From Anaeromassilibacillus sp001305115 (GTDB taxonomy: Bacteria; Bacillota; Clostridia; Oscillospirales; Acutalibacteraceae), in NCBI GenBank assembly GCA_042854365.1, contig AP031437.1:2108001-2172000 (forward strand): DNA of 64,000 bases, read 5' to 3'. Positions 25,972 through 37,700 of the stretch are shown in pieces. The position numbers were made by a program, and so were the translations under genes. The notes beneath the pieces were generated by a model that searched no databases, had not been told where the DNA came from, and worked only from the letters and a program-made list of their open reading frames with translations. Every line of letters starts with the position of its first letter. Position 1 is the stretch's first letter.

Positions 25972-28694
25972 TTTCCAGCCTCGTTGCAAAAGCGGAACAT
26001 CCAACAGGCCTTATTGCAACAGAGTCACAAGGTTATAATGTCAACATCAATGGAAAAGACGAGATTGCCGATTTTATGTATGGGCATCCGGAGTCGGGCG
26101 CATTGGATAAATCGGTCAAGGCGCTTGATTTGTGCAGAAGTTTGGAGATAGTTACACCGAAGACTCCAGTGACTTTCAGGGGCACAGAACCGCAAGAAGG
26201 CTTTTTTCCCAAACCGGCCAGTATTATTCCCGGCGGTGAAGAAAGGATGCTTCCACAGGCGAATAACCGCCTGTTGAACCGCGATCATCTACACGGTATT
26301 TATCCGGACCGTGAGGAGAGCTTGCGCCAAAAATACCGAAACCAGGAAGCAAATCCCGCCTATGTCGGCGCAACTATGTGGACCGGTATCCATAGCCGCG
26401 GTTATGGCAGTAAAATGAGTCTGACCGGTATCTGGGACCCGTATCGCCTGCCAAAATTCGCTTACTATGCATTCGAAAGCCAGCGTCCGGTTGAGAAGGA
26501 CCCGTATCTGGAATTAAAAGGAGTCAAAACAGGCCCCTTCCCTGTTCATCGCCAGCTACTGGACCGAAGAGGCGCCGGTATTGGACAAGGCAAAATTTAA
26601 TGAGCCAGCCATTGGAACGGATGAAGAACGAGAAATCTATGTATACAGCAATGCGGACAATGTAACTTTGACCGTAGAAAAGAATGGCGAGATTTTGTGG
26701 TCAGCAGAACATCAGAAACCGCTGATAAACGAAAACACAAAATGCCGCATGCTCCATTTGAGTTTTTAGACATTCCATATACCCCCGGTTCTACCTTGAA
26801 GGCGGTTGGTTATAAGGAAGAAGGTCGTATCATTGCTTCTCAGGAAGTGACGACCGCTGGAGAACCCGCACAAATTCAATTAGTCGCAGATTACGAAGGC
26901 GTTGATTTTGTCGCAGATGGTTCTGATTTAATTCGTGTTTACGTATATGTTCTGGATCAGGATGGAAACCTCTGTCCAGAGACTGGAAATAAGATTCAGT
27001 TCCACACATCGGTCTATGCATCTGTCGGCGGCGAAGAAAAACGTGTTGGGTCGAATCCAGTGAATGCAGAGGCTGGTATTACGACTGTACCCTGCCGACG
27101 TTTCGAATATGGCAGATGCACAGCCAACAGTCGTGACTGCATTGAACATGCACAATGACCTTGTCATAGAAATAACTTCTGCATCCGGAACTGGCAAAAA
27201 ACAGTATACGGTTCCTATCGACGGCGATTTCGGTTAAAGTATGCAAACAGATTTGATACAGTAGATTGCTTTGTACCCGGTCACAATGGGGCGAATGGGT
27301 GGTATTATCAGGAACTTAACAAAAACACCGGTGAATGGGCCACTATTGCGGACAACAAAGCAAGCTATTCTCAAGGATACGGCTTTTGGCGTGGACAAGA
27401 ATATGGTGCAGAGTTGGTCCGGTATTTATCCATCCAGGCGATAAACATTTCAATTCAGTCAAAACCTTTATTGCACCAAAAGCTGGTAAGGTAGAACTCA
27501 CCTCTCATATTACCTCCCAGGGGGCCGTGTAAAAGTATTCATGATCAAAAACAATGTAAAATTGTGGCCATCGGATTCTAACGGCTTCATAATACAAAAA
27601 GGTTCAGAGGACCTCTCCCTGCATATTGCTCTTCAGAAAGGTGACGCCCTACAGTTTGTATTGGACACCAATGGAGATAATGGACAGGATGCAACTTATA
27701 TGATTGCAACCGTTACCTATCAGGAGGCCGATCCGATAGAAGAACTGGTCATCTCTGGCCTGATACATTGGCAGCACCGGTTGGAGAACGATTGACCTCT
27801 GCCTATAGCGTTGCCGGAAAAAACGCAAATGGCGATATGATTATGGCATACCCGTATTCTGGAGCTTAAAAGATCCTTACAAAGGCATTAGCATTACGGA
27901 TTTCTGAAGATGACGTTTTGTCCATTTCAACAGATGTAAACATAGGAACCTATGTACTGGTGGCTAAATCGGAGGAAATGGGCCTACTGGCAGAGAAATC
28001 CATAACAGTCGAAAGAACCTCTATCTTTTATCTCAGTGACCTTGGATGGGATTCCAAAACTCATTCAAGTGGAGCCCTGGTAAAAGGCCATCCGGTATAT
28101 TGGGAAGGCAATCAGATGTCTTTCAATTCCCCGAATGGTAAGCTGGCTTTCGAAAAGGGAATTGGCGTCGATTCAAATACCACCCTTGTTTTTGATGTAG
28201 AAGGCAAAAACTAGGAAACCTTTGAAGCATATATTGGCATCGATATGGCAGCCCCCAATAAAGATTACGGTGGTGGCGAAAGTATTTTCCGCATTTATAA
28301 GGATGGCAGGATGATTTATGAGAGTCCTGTTATGCAAAGGGATGACGACTGTATATATGTGAACCAGAATATCCACCGTGCGAAAGAAATCCAGCTTGAA
28401 GTATAGGTCAATGATAATCTAGATAATCCAGAGGCAAAATACAACGGTTGGGCTGATTGGGCAGATGCAAAATTCGTGATGGAGGAACAAGTCGGAATCA
28501 TTCCAAGCGTTATCAACGAAGATGGAGTTTTAGATGAAGATGATCTGTCCCAACTGCAGGATGTACTTCTCGGACGAATTCCATAGGAGGATAGTATGGT
28601 AACAGTAGCTGATATGAATAAAGATGGCCAACTCGATATTTTCGATCTGATATTGATAAAGTTAAAAATAGAATCCATCTCTGATTCCGAGTAA
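25972..28694 (+). pseudogene. Decayed multimodular glycosidase: GH2-like C-terminus, NPCBM, dockerin
   Basis: Plus-strand remnants, without a 5' end. Parts in order: a GH2/beta-galactosidase-like end (26,050-26,540; motif SLTGIWDPYRLPKFAYYAF), then after a frameshift near 26,540 an immunoglobulin-like segment (IASYWTEEAPVLDKAKF, then REIYVYSNADNVTLTV), a second shift near 26,745 (DIPYTPGSTLKAVGYKEEG), a beta-sandwich piece at 27,541-27,750 (NGDNGQDATYM), an NPCBM-like carbohydrate-binding module (27,990-28,480; WDSKTHSSGALVKG, ADWADAKF) and a dockerin-like tail with two EF-hand-type repeats (INEDGVLDEDDL and DMNKDGQLDIFDLILI). In the last 490 nt the frame is intact except for three TAG codons (28,212; 28,404; 28,584). 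The final stop is TAA at 28,692. Once probably a secreted plant-polysaccharide enzyme. Confidence 0.85.
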
Positions 28695-28797
28695 TCTTCA
28701 CTCTTTGGTGTCACCAATAAAACATCGTTAGGCGACACTATGCGAAGTAAGAAGTCACCGCCTTTTAACGTCTAATGTTTCATCCCACAAAAAAACG

Positions 28798-28834
28798 AAG
28801 CCCCTGTGCCGGTTTTCCCGGTGCAGGGGCTTTT
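28798..28834. terminator. Intrinsic terminator after the pseudogene
   Basis: GCCCCTGTGCCGG / CCGGTGCAGGGGC hairpin flanked by A and T runs. An almost identical hairpin is at 34,752-34,795 upstream of the GH43 gene, part of a duplicated block. Confidence 0.8.
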
Positions 28835-28839
28835 GTCTG

Positions 28840-30223
28840 ATATAGAGGATCTGCTGTAAAGAGGGCTGCTTCTTTAACTTTTATTATGGGAATCTTTCTC
28901 CTTACTGGTTTTCCAAAAGTCTTTTATTACTCCCATAGCAAAAATTTTCTCCCTACTCTTTTGATTTCTAACTGGGATAACGTTGTCCGGCCTATAGTTG
29001 CCGTGCAATGCAGGCTTTACATTCTGAAAGACTTGGCAATGTCGTATAGATACTCCTATTCTATCAACTTGTGTGTACTTTCACCCGGCGATGTATAATA
29101 ACGTCTTGCTCTCTTACAGAAGTTTCCTGCTGACGGTCTCCAGCATTGCCTCCTGTATCTCCAATTGCACAATAGTCGGATTTGTATCCAGACCTTGTAA
29201 AAAGATGGCCCAACAGGGATTTCCATTTTCTCATTTGGAAACCGCCTGCTGGGCCATATCGGTGGAACGTCTCTATCGGTACCTTCCTACATGTCCGGCC
29301 TCTTATAAGAAACAGACCGATGATAATACGTCTGGAAAGTTACCGGTTCGAAGTATTGCACTTTTGGAAGTGCCTGCTTCTATCTTTCCGATATCCCGAT
29401 CTGAGACATCCCATATTCTTTTTTGCTCTTACGAACTCTTATGCTACCGTTACCATGAAATGCAGTTTTACATCCTGGCCTTGCAGGGCCGTATAAGCAC
29501 CCGCACCTCTGGCCCGGTGGACGCACAGCGTCTTCCACGCCTGCGGCGTCTCCTACGCAAGCTTTCTGCTATCGGCTGCCGGGTGCTTGATCGAATATGT
29601 ACACGTTTATACCTTACATAAATTGCCCGGCGTTCAGCCAATGGTTACCGTGCAATGCAGTTTCGCATCCTGACCCGGCAGGGTGGTGTAAACGCCTGTG
29701 CTCCGGCACGGTGGACGCACAGCGTCTTCCGCGCCTGCGGCGTTTCCTGCGCAAGCTTTCTGCTATCAGCTGCCGGGTACTTGATCGAATATGTACACGT
29801 TTATACCTTACACAAATTACCCGGCGTTCAGCCAATGGTTACCGTGCAATGCAGCTTCGCATTCTGGTCTGGCAGGGTGGTGTAAACACCTGTGCTCTGG
29901 CCCGGCGGACCACAGCGCCTTTCGGCCTGCAATCTTTTGCTTCCTTTTGGAAATTCCCATACATTTTATCTTTCACTTACATCCCAAGTACACAAAGTCT
30001 CAAAGCCGCAAAATCCCCACTCCGGGAAACCGGAGCGGGGATTCTGCTTTTTGCGAAAGGGGCTCCCTTCGCTCAATTTACTAAGATGTCCGCCAAGGAT
30101 GGCTGGGCCATGCTCCTGTGGGTACACAGCGCCTTTCGAACCTTCGGCGTTTCCTGCAAAAGCGTGCTTCCGTCAACGGTTGCCCAATGGAATGGCTTGT
30201 GTCTTTTGCTCGCTCTCCAGCAT
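28840..30223. repeat. Repeat array of orphan 3' gene ends, copy 1 (downstream of the GH43 gene)
   Basis: No real gene. On the minus strand several short segments repeat the last ~25 codons of the GH43/GH127 genes (VYTTLPGQ ... HCTVT ... stop): at about 28,998-29,015 (decayed), 29,443-29,516 (decayed), 29,641-29,709 and 29,834-29,903. Two ~191-bp units stand in tandem (29,518-29,708 and 29,710-29,900), each made of such a tail plus ~115 bp of 3' flank. The segment 29,900-30,223 is the 3' flank of the intact GH43 gene and carries its terminator. The open frames that cross this region are the same repeated DNA read through and are not supported as genes. Confidence 0.8.
30012..30047 (-). terminator. 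Intrinsic terminator of the GH43 gene
   Basis: AATCCCC(A/G)CTCCGG hairpin, GAAA loop, flanked by T on the minus-strand 3' side only weakly (TTTTGCGG). The same hairpin occurs at 37,127-37,158 and 37,537-37,563 in the second array. Confidence 0.65.
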
Positions 30224-33200
30224 TTAACCAACGGTTACCGTGCAATGCAGTTCTGCATTCTGGCCCGGAAGTGTGGTGTAAACACCTGTGCTCTGGCCCG
30301 GTGTGCCAACTGCATAAACTCTGTAGTAGTAGTCATTGCCGATCTGGGACACAAACTGCGTCTTCAGAACGCTTCCGTTGCCCACTGTGAAGCTCGGCGC
30401 CAGTCCGTTTCCATTGACCACGGTCATCTTGAAGGTGTACATGCTTCCTCTGTTCAGCGTGATGGCATTTGCCGCATCACTGCGCACACTTGCCGCTGCA
30501 CTCTGGCTTGCAGAAACCACACCCGCTGCTCCATATGTGTTGCTCACATTTCTCGATGTGGAGCCGCTCTTCTTCACTGTCGTCGTCTTTGTCTCCAGGT
30601 TCTGGATGCTTGCTTCCAGTGCTTCTACTGCACTCTTGACCTCTTCTTCGGTCGCTGCTTCATTGTTCAACACAACCTTTGCGTTGCTCAATGCCTTCTG
30701 CATCGCTGCCACGCTCTTTGCTGTGTACTTGCTGGTGTTCACTGCCTCTACTTTTCCAATCAGGTCTTTCAGAGCGTCCTTGTTCGGAATCATACGCAGT
30801 GCTGTAATCGCATTGAGCAGTGTTTCAGCCTTCTCGTCCACTGCCTCCTGGGTTGCATTGTCATTTTCCAGTAGATCTTCTGCTTCTCCCAGGACGGTTA
30901 CAAATACACTCCATTCATCATCCTGGATGTACTTCGAAGCATTCTCTACAATTTTCTTGCCTTCTGTTACCAAAGCTTCCAGATCCGTCATGTCTGCACG
31001 GAAGACCAGTTTGTCAAGCGCTTCATACAGTGCTTCTGCCGCTGCCTGGATGTCTGCTTCCAGTACTTCCTCGTCGTTCATCAGGTCCTCTGCCGCCTTG
31101 TATGCGTCGTCCAGTGCTTGTACGCTCTCCGGCGTGAAGTTCTCTCGATTGATGCTCTCTGCAATCTCCATCGGGATTTCCAGCTGGCTCTTGTCGCCCG
31201 CTGTAAAGCTCAGATACTGCAATGCCTCGATCAGCTCAAACATCGCATTGTTGATTTCATCCTGGCTTGCGGTCTTCTTTTCTTCGATCGCTTTCGCTGC
31301 CTGCAGTGCTTCCTTGTACTTCTTCTGTACCGACGGGACTGCCGCCTCTACCTGCGCTTTCACGTTCTCGCTCTCTGCGATTGTGATCACTTCGCGCAGA
31401 TTTTCCTTATCCACGATTGTAAACTCATACAAATGATCCAAGCCTTTGGCTGCTTCCTCAGCCGAGATTTCTACAACATAAGCATCCTTCTCAAAGGCAC
31501 TCTCTTCAACAGCTGTTCCATTGACCTGTACGCCTGCGAATTCGCGTCCATTTGTCGGGGTAAACCGCAGGGTTAGCGCCTCTTCGCTCGCCGGTACCGA
31601 GTAGACACCTATCAAATCTGCCAACGGCTGCTCCTTTTCGTTCACCGTCAAGGACGCATGGCGGCCACTATACCGGATCACTATGGTTTTTTCCGATGGT
31701 TCGATCTCTTCCAATTCGTCGATCGCTGTGCGGATTGCCTTTACCGCTTCATCGACTGCCTCTTGGGGTGCATCTTTTGGAAGGGCAGCTGCATCTTCAA
31801 GAGCCTCTTGCAGTTTTTCCCAACTTTCTGCTGTGTAGTCGCTTTCCGTCAATTTTGCAGCTTCCTCTTGTACTTTTGTCAACTCTGTCCAGTTCGCTCC
31901 AAAGAACGAGAGGTCCCATTCATCCATCCATTCAATCCGCAGGGTACCATCATCGTTAAATTGAAGTGGCAACCAAAGATAACGGGAATCCTGCAAGTTG
32001 TTGGCATTCCAACGATCCGCCATAAAAATAAACTTGTCCGGATACCCCTCCACTGGGAGTACATGCGTACTTTGACCACGGAAGGTAAGATTTGCATCCG
32101 TACCTACACACGGATTGGGTAAAAGCTCTTCAAAGGGTCCAAGCGGAGAATCCGCGACCCCATAACCAGCGGCATTTGGACTCCATCCCGTACAACCAGA
32201 CGTAATGATGTAATATTTACCATCATGTTTAAACATCGCGGGTGCCTCTCGAGACTGGTTCACAAAGTTGCGGGTGTATGTACCGGACTGACTGAGATAA
32301 TCATCCGATAGCTGAGAAATGTACAACGTCGCATTGTTCTCTGAAGAGTAGATCAAATATGCCTTACCGTCGTCATCCTTAAACAGGGTCATATCACGGC
32401 TCATCTGTCCATTTGGGCGTTCACTGCGGATATAAGTAAACGGCCCTGTCGGAGAATCACTCACAGCTACGCCCGCACACGCTTTACTATAGTCAGCACT
32501 GTCGATATGAGCCCACATAACGTATTTTCCAGTGGTGTCGTTGTAAATCACCTTCGGTCGTTCCAGAACATTTTCCGGGTCCAACTCGTCGGCATACTCC
32601 CCTGTTTGGAGTTCGGGATCAAGGGCTAATCCCTCGTACTTCCAGTTGTAAAGATCCTTGGAAGAATAACACGATACACCGATCACCGGTGTTCTCGTTG
32701 TGCCGGGGTCATTGTCTACATCTTTATTTTCTCCATACCAATAGTAAGTTTCAGATTTTTCATCATACAAAATTCCACCGCCGTGTGCCTGTATAAAATC
32801 GCCCTCTGTATCTAACCACAGATCGCCAGGAGTAAACGATTTCAAATTACCGATGGACTCGATACGCTCAATCTCTTCTTCAATCAGATTTTTTAGGCTA
32901 ATAAACTCTTCCTGTGTCGGTGTTGTACTATCCAGAAGTGCCTCTGCCCGAGCGACGAGTGCCTTCAAGTCATCTAGGAGAGATTCCTTTCCCTCGAACG
33001 ATTCCATAAAGCTCTCTGCTTCCTGAATCGCTGGGGGCAACATAGATGTATCGATCGTAAAGTCATTTAGACGAACTACGTTGATCTCTGCTGCTGAAGC
33101 AAATGACTTTTCTTCGTTGTTCTCCGAGGTATAGGCAGTCAAGCGCAAATACCTCGCCGTTACCGGAGTGAAGGATGCTGTTTTTTCGTCCTTGGTCGGC

Positions 33201-34318
33201 TCCCACTCGCCGGTTGCCACTGTAGTGAAGTCCTCACCATTTTCACTAGCACTGATCGCATACTTCAAAATGGTACCATTCCAGTCCTTATCCTGACGGG
33301 GTAGATACTTCATCTGATAGACATCGGTATATGTCTTTCCAAGATCCAGTGTGATATAGTGTGGCAACTGCGTATAATTTGTCCAATTGGAATGCCACCA
33401 GGTGCCAGTATTTCCATCAATAGCCTTCGAAGCTTCATTCCCCTTTTCTTGGGTATCAGCTGTTGCCGTCATGTTTTCTTGAGGAATCAACGTAGGTTCT
33501 GTCGCAGGAGCAACATCTTTCAAGGCCGTCTGAATACTCTCAGCGGCGGCATCAAATTCTTCCTGCGTAAAGAGTTTATCGCTAGAGAGCATTTCCTCCG
33601 CCTTTTCTACGGCAGCGGTCAAAGAAGCGATTTGTTCAGGATCTCCTTTATAACTGTCTAAGAATGCACGACCTTCCTTCGCTGCTTCTTGCAATTCGGT
33701 CTTGTCTACAACAAAATCCGCCTTGCGCACAATGTTAATCTCGGCTGCAGAGGCAAACTGGTCATACTCAAAGTCGTTATTTCCCATAGAGGAAATGGCT
33801 GTCAAACGCACATAATGTGCCCCTGTCGCATTAAAGGATGCCGTTTTGAGATCACGATTTGCATCCCAAGTGCCCTCCGCAACCTTTGTGAATACATCCC
33901 CATCATTACTAACGGAGATCTCATAGCCAAGAATGGTTCCATTGTACTGTGGATTTCCATTTGAAGAATCCTGGCGAGGCAGGTACCGCAGCTGATAGAC
34001 ATCATCATACTGCTCTCCCAAATTCAAGGTGATAGAAAGTGGGCATACCGGATGACCGTCAGACCAACTGCTATGCCACTTCGTGTTGTTGTTGCCATCG
34101 ATTGCTTTATCCGCGCCTTCTCCAGATGCCGAGCTGTCTGCAGTTGCAGACATTTGACTTTGCGGAATGACAATTTCTTGACCCTCCTGAGCAGCCATCG
34201 CCACAAAAGTGCTCGTTCCCTCTGAGGTTCCAACGGTTGTCGCGCCTGCCGCTGGGATGCCACTGACGCACAGAGACAATGCCAGAATCCAGGCAAGTAC
34301 TTTTCTTCTTCTTTCCAT
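30224..34318 (-). CDS. Secreted GH43-family glycosidase with two F5/8C domains and FIVAR repeats
   Basis: 1364 residues from ATG 34318 (GGGGAG at 6 nt). Signal peptide MERRRKVLAWILALSLCVSG with cleavage near AAGA. Then: discoidin/F5-8C domain 1 (about 45-190) and 2 (about 275-400), each followed by a helical FIVAR-like segment; a GH43 beta-propeller (about 490-806) with GDLWLDTEGDFIQAHGGG and YYWYGENKD, resembling the exo-beta-1,3-galactanase subfamily GH43_24; another helical segment; a beta domain (about 880-965); at least three FIVAR-like repeats (973-1260, e.g. KYTAKSVAAMQKAL) and a C-terminal domain (about 1265-1364, YTFKMTVVNGNG, YRVYAVGTPGQSTG). No LPxTG motif. It probably attacks arabinogalactan side chains outside the cell. 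The last ~1.2 kb is nearly identical to the GH127 gene. Confidence 0.9.
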   Translation of the reverse strand: MERRRKVLAWILALSLCVSGIPAAGATTVGTSEGTSTFVAMAAQEGQEIVIPQSQMSATADSSASGEGADKAIDGNNNTKWHSSWSDGHPVCPLSITLNLGEQYDDVYQLRYLPRQDSSNGNPQYNGTILGYEISVSNDGDVFTKVAEGTWDANRDLKTASFNATGAHYVRLTAISSMGNNDFEYDQFASAAEINIVRKADFVVDKTELQEAAKEGRAFLDSYKGDPEQIASLTAAVEKAEEMLSSDKLFTQEEFDAAAESIQTALKDVAPATEPTLIPQENMTATADTQEKGNEASKAIDGNTGTWWHSNWTNYTQLPHYITLDLGKTYTDVYQMKYLPRQDKDWNGTILKYAISASENGEDFTTVATGEWEPTKDEKTASFTPVTARYLRLTAYTSENNEEKSFASAAEINVVRLNDFTIDTSMLPPAIQEAESFMESFEGKESLLDDLKALVARAEALLDSTTPTQEEFISLKNLIEEEIERIESIGNLKSFTPGDLWLDTEGDFIQAHGGGILYDEKSETYYWYGENKDVDNDPGTTRTPVIGVSCYSSKDLYNWKYEGLALDPELQTGEYADELDPENVLERPKVIYNDTTGKYVMWAHIDSADYSKACAGVAVSDSPTGPFTYIRSERPNGQMSRDMTLFKDDDGKAYLIYSSENNATLYISQLSDDYLSQSGTYTRNFVNQSREAPAMFKHDGKYYIITSGCTGWSPNAAGYGVADSPLGPFEELLPNPCVGTDANLTFRGQSTHVLPVEGYPDKFIFMADRWNANNLQDSRYLWLPLQFNDDGTLRIEWMDEWDLSFFGANWTELTKVQEEAAKLTESDYTAESWEKLQEALEDAAALPKDAPQEAVDEAVKAIRTAIDELEEIEPSEKTIVIRYSGRHASLTVNEKEQPLADLIGVYSVPASEEALTLRFTPTNGREFAGVQVNGTAVEESAFEKDAYVVEISAEEAAKGLDHLYEFTIVDKENLREVITIAESENVKAQVEAAVPSVQKKYKEALQAAKAIEEKKTASQDEINNAMFELIEALQYLSFTAGDKSQLEIPMEIAESINRENFTPESVQALDDAYKAAEDLMNDEEVLEADIQAAAEALYEALDKLVFRADMTDLEALVTEGKKIVENASKYIQDDEWSVFVTVLGEAEDLLENDNATQEAVDEKAETLLNAITALRMIPNKDALKDLIGKVEAVNTSKYTAKSVAAMQKALSNAKVVLNNEAATEEEVKSAVEALEASIQNLETKTTTVKKSGSTSRNVSNTYGAAGVVSASQSAAASVRSDAANAITLNRGSMYTFKMTVVNGNGLAPSFTVGNGSVLKTQFVSQIGNDYYYRVYAVGTPGQSTGVYTTLPGQNAELHCTVTVG

Positions 34319-34744
34319 GATTTTCTCCCCTTTTACTTTCATATTTCAAACAGAGAAACTCTGTCTGTATGTTTATATATAGAATCTATAACATTTTTTC
34401 ATAATTATTTAAATTATCGTTATAATAGCACAAATCCCATCTCACATCAAGCATCAATTTTAAAATGAGAAATTTATCCATATTCATGCAACAAAAGTCT
34501 ATAATCATATTTCTATTTTATCATAAAGTCTAAATTAGAATAATATCAAACAGAGTCATTTATAGCATTATTCTTTTATATGAAATTAATTTAATAAAGC
34601 AATAAAATTTTTCTTACTTCCAATTCTGTGATGTCTGCAATATATTTCTATGGACAGTAGTTCAAAATAAAGCCTCTTAGAAAATTACTAGTAATTCATC
34701 GCTGTCTATTCCACCACACTGGCTGGTATCCCCTTAATAATCCT
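34319..34744. other. AT-rich intergenic region upstream of the GH43 gene
   Basis: About 425 bp with strongly raised A+T content, the presumed promoter/regulatory region of the leftward GH43 gene. I could not single out a promoter with both boxes, and see no coding potential. Confidence 0.5.
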
Positions 34745-37700
34745 ACAAAGACCGAAGCCCCTGCGCCGGAAAATCCGGTGCAGGGGCTTTTGTCTGATAT
34801 GGACCTGCTATAAAGAGGATCGCTTTTTCAGTTTCTATTATGGGGACCTTTCTCCTTACTAGTTTTCCAAAAGTTGTTCTCACCCTCATCGCAAGAGGTC
34901 TACCCTCTACTTTTTAATTTCTACCTGGAATCACGTTGTCCGGCCTACGGTTGCCGTGCAATGCAAACTTTACATTCTGAAAGACCTGGTAATATCGTAT
35001 AGATATTCCTGTTCTATTCCAAATCGCGTGTACTTTCGCCTGGTGATGTTTAACGTCTTGCTCTCCTGCAATGCTTCCTACGGAAGATTCCAGATTTCGA
35101 CTGCCAAACATGCAGTATCTTCCATACCTACAGCGCTTTCTACACTAACGTTTACTATTGATCGTCCAATTCTTTCCAAATACAAATGGATCTCTTTTCC
35201 AAGTCATCCAATATACAGCCAATCGCCCGGATACACAAGGCCCTTCTCTCCTAAGGCGTTTCCCACGGATGTTTCCTACTGCTGGTCATCGGGCATATAG
35301 TGGCTTCATACCTACGACATGTTCTACGCAAGCATTCTACTATTAACTGTCCAACTCTTATCCAATACGGATGGTTGCCTTCCCCAAGCTATTCAGTATT
35401 CAGACGATTCCCTCGGGTGCATAATACCTTTTCACCTCTAGGGTTTTCCTACGGAAACTTCCTGCTACCAGCCACCCGGGTACGGTACATAGCACCTTTA
35501 TGCCTATGGCGCTTTCTACACTAGTGTTTGGCTATTGACCGTCCAATTCTTGCCAAATATGGATGTCTTCCTCAAGTTATTCAGTATGTAGTCGAACGTC
35601 TGGAAACATAGTACCTTTCGCTCCTAAGACGTTTCCTACAGAAGTTTCCTGCTGGTTGTCGGGTACGTAGCACCTTCATATCTACGGTGTTTTTTATGCA
35701 AGTATTCCGCTATTGACCGTCCAACCCTTGCCAAATACAGACAAATGTTTTCCTCAATCTATCCAGTATTCAGTCAATTACCCCGAACACATAGTGCCTT
35801 CTGCGTCTATGGCATTGCCTACATGAGTTTCCCTCCTCCCAGCCGCCGAGTGTGTAGCCCCCTCCACGCCTATGGCACTTCCTATAGAAGTTCTCTGATA
35901 TTAGCTGCCAGGTCTTACTTTGGATACGAGCTACTTCCACTCTTTGTACAACACGATTCCGGTTTTTATCGATTATTCCTGATTTCCTCTGTAGAATCAT
36001 TCTTTATACCATCCCCAAAAGCTTATATCCAACCGTACGAGTAATGACGATACAATAATGCCGCCACGTGATATACCACCTGTAAAAAGATGGCCCATCA
36101 GAGATATTCCATATTCTTTTTTGCTCTTATGAACTCTTATGCTACTTACTGTGCAATGCATTTTCGTATTCTAGCCTAGAATGTGATACAACAGCATAAT
36201 TGTGGTCCGACAGCGCTGTGTAAACGCTTGTGCTCTGGTTCCTTAGCGTGTGGGGGTATCCTCGTCTTGACACGCAGCGTCCTTCACTCCTACAGGGTGT
36301 GTCCTTCTATGCAATTTTCCTGCTTTGTTTAACGGATACTTGCTGGAATACGGAGTGCTTCTACTCATTCCGAAATACGATTGCAATGGTTTCCGATTAT
36401 TCCCGATTTCTCCTGTAGAAGCACCTTTTATCCCATTCCCAAGAGTTTACCGCATCCATCCAACCATACGAGCAATGGCGATACAATAACGCCACCATAC
36501 GATACATCCCTATCCCTGAGATACGTCCGTAGCATCCGACTTGGATTTGGGTTCCATACCAGGAACATTAGCGCTAAATCTGACAACTCACGAACGCTGT
36601 CGGTAGGCGGATATGCTTCCCATTCTGGAGCATTGCCTCCCGTATCTTCCACTGCACAATAGTCGGATTTGTACCCAGACCTTGCAAAAACGATGGCCCA
36701 GCAGGGATTTCCGCGTTTACATTTGGAAACCACCTGCTGGGCCATATCGGTGGAACGTCTCTGCCTGCACCTTCCTACATGTCCGGTCTCTTATTTCTAT
36801 GATAAGAAACAGACCGAATGATATACATACACACTGGGAAAGTTACCGATTCGAAGTATTGCACTTTTGGAAGTGCCTGTTTCTATCTTTCCGATATACC
36901 GATCAGAGACATCCCATATTCTTTTTTGCTCTTACGAACTCTTATACTTCCATTATCATGCAATGTAGTTTCACATCCTGACCCGGCAGGGTGGTGTAAA
37001 CGCCTGTGCTCCAGCCCGGTGGACCACAGCGCCTTTCGGCCTGCAATCTTTTGCTTCCTTTTGGAAATTCCCATACATTTTATCTTTCACTTACATCCCA
37101 AATACACAAAGTCTCAAAGCCACAGAATCCCCGCTCTGGTTTCCCGGAGCGGGGGTTTTGCCCTTTGCGGAAGGGGTCTCCCCTTCGCTCAATCTACTAA
37201 GATACTCGCCAAGGATGGCTGGGCCATGCTCCTGTGGACGCACAGCGTCTTCCGCGCCTGCGGCGTCTCCTATGCAAGCTTTCTGCTATCGGCTGCCGGG
37301 TACTTGATCGAATATGTACACGTTTATACCTTACACAAATTGTCCGGCGTTCAGCCAATGGTTACCGTGCAATGCAGCTTCGCATCCTGGCCCGGCAGGG
37401 TAGTGTAAACGCCTGTGCTCTGGCCCGGCGGACCACAGCGCCTTTCGGCCTGCAATCTTTTGCTTCCTTTTGGAAATTCCCATACATTTTATCTTTCGCT
37501 TACATTCCAAGTACACAAAGTCTCAAAGCCGCAAAACCCCCGCTCCGGGAAACCGGAGCGGGGATTCTGCTCTTTGCGAAAGGGACTCCCTTCGCTCAAT
37601 TTACTAAGATGTCCGCCAAGGATGGCTGGGCCATGCTCCTGTGGGTACACAGCGCCTTTCGAACCTTCGGCGTTTCCTGCAAAAGCGCACTTCCGTCAAC

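Noticed and set aside
29597..30874. 425-residue open frame on the plus strand
   Set aside because: It runs antisense through the repeat array and the end of the GH43 gene; composition (C/R/H-rich) and absence of a ribosome binding site show it is a shadow of the repeats. The similar frames at 37,234-37,998 and 37,962-38,609 are the same case.
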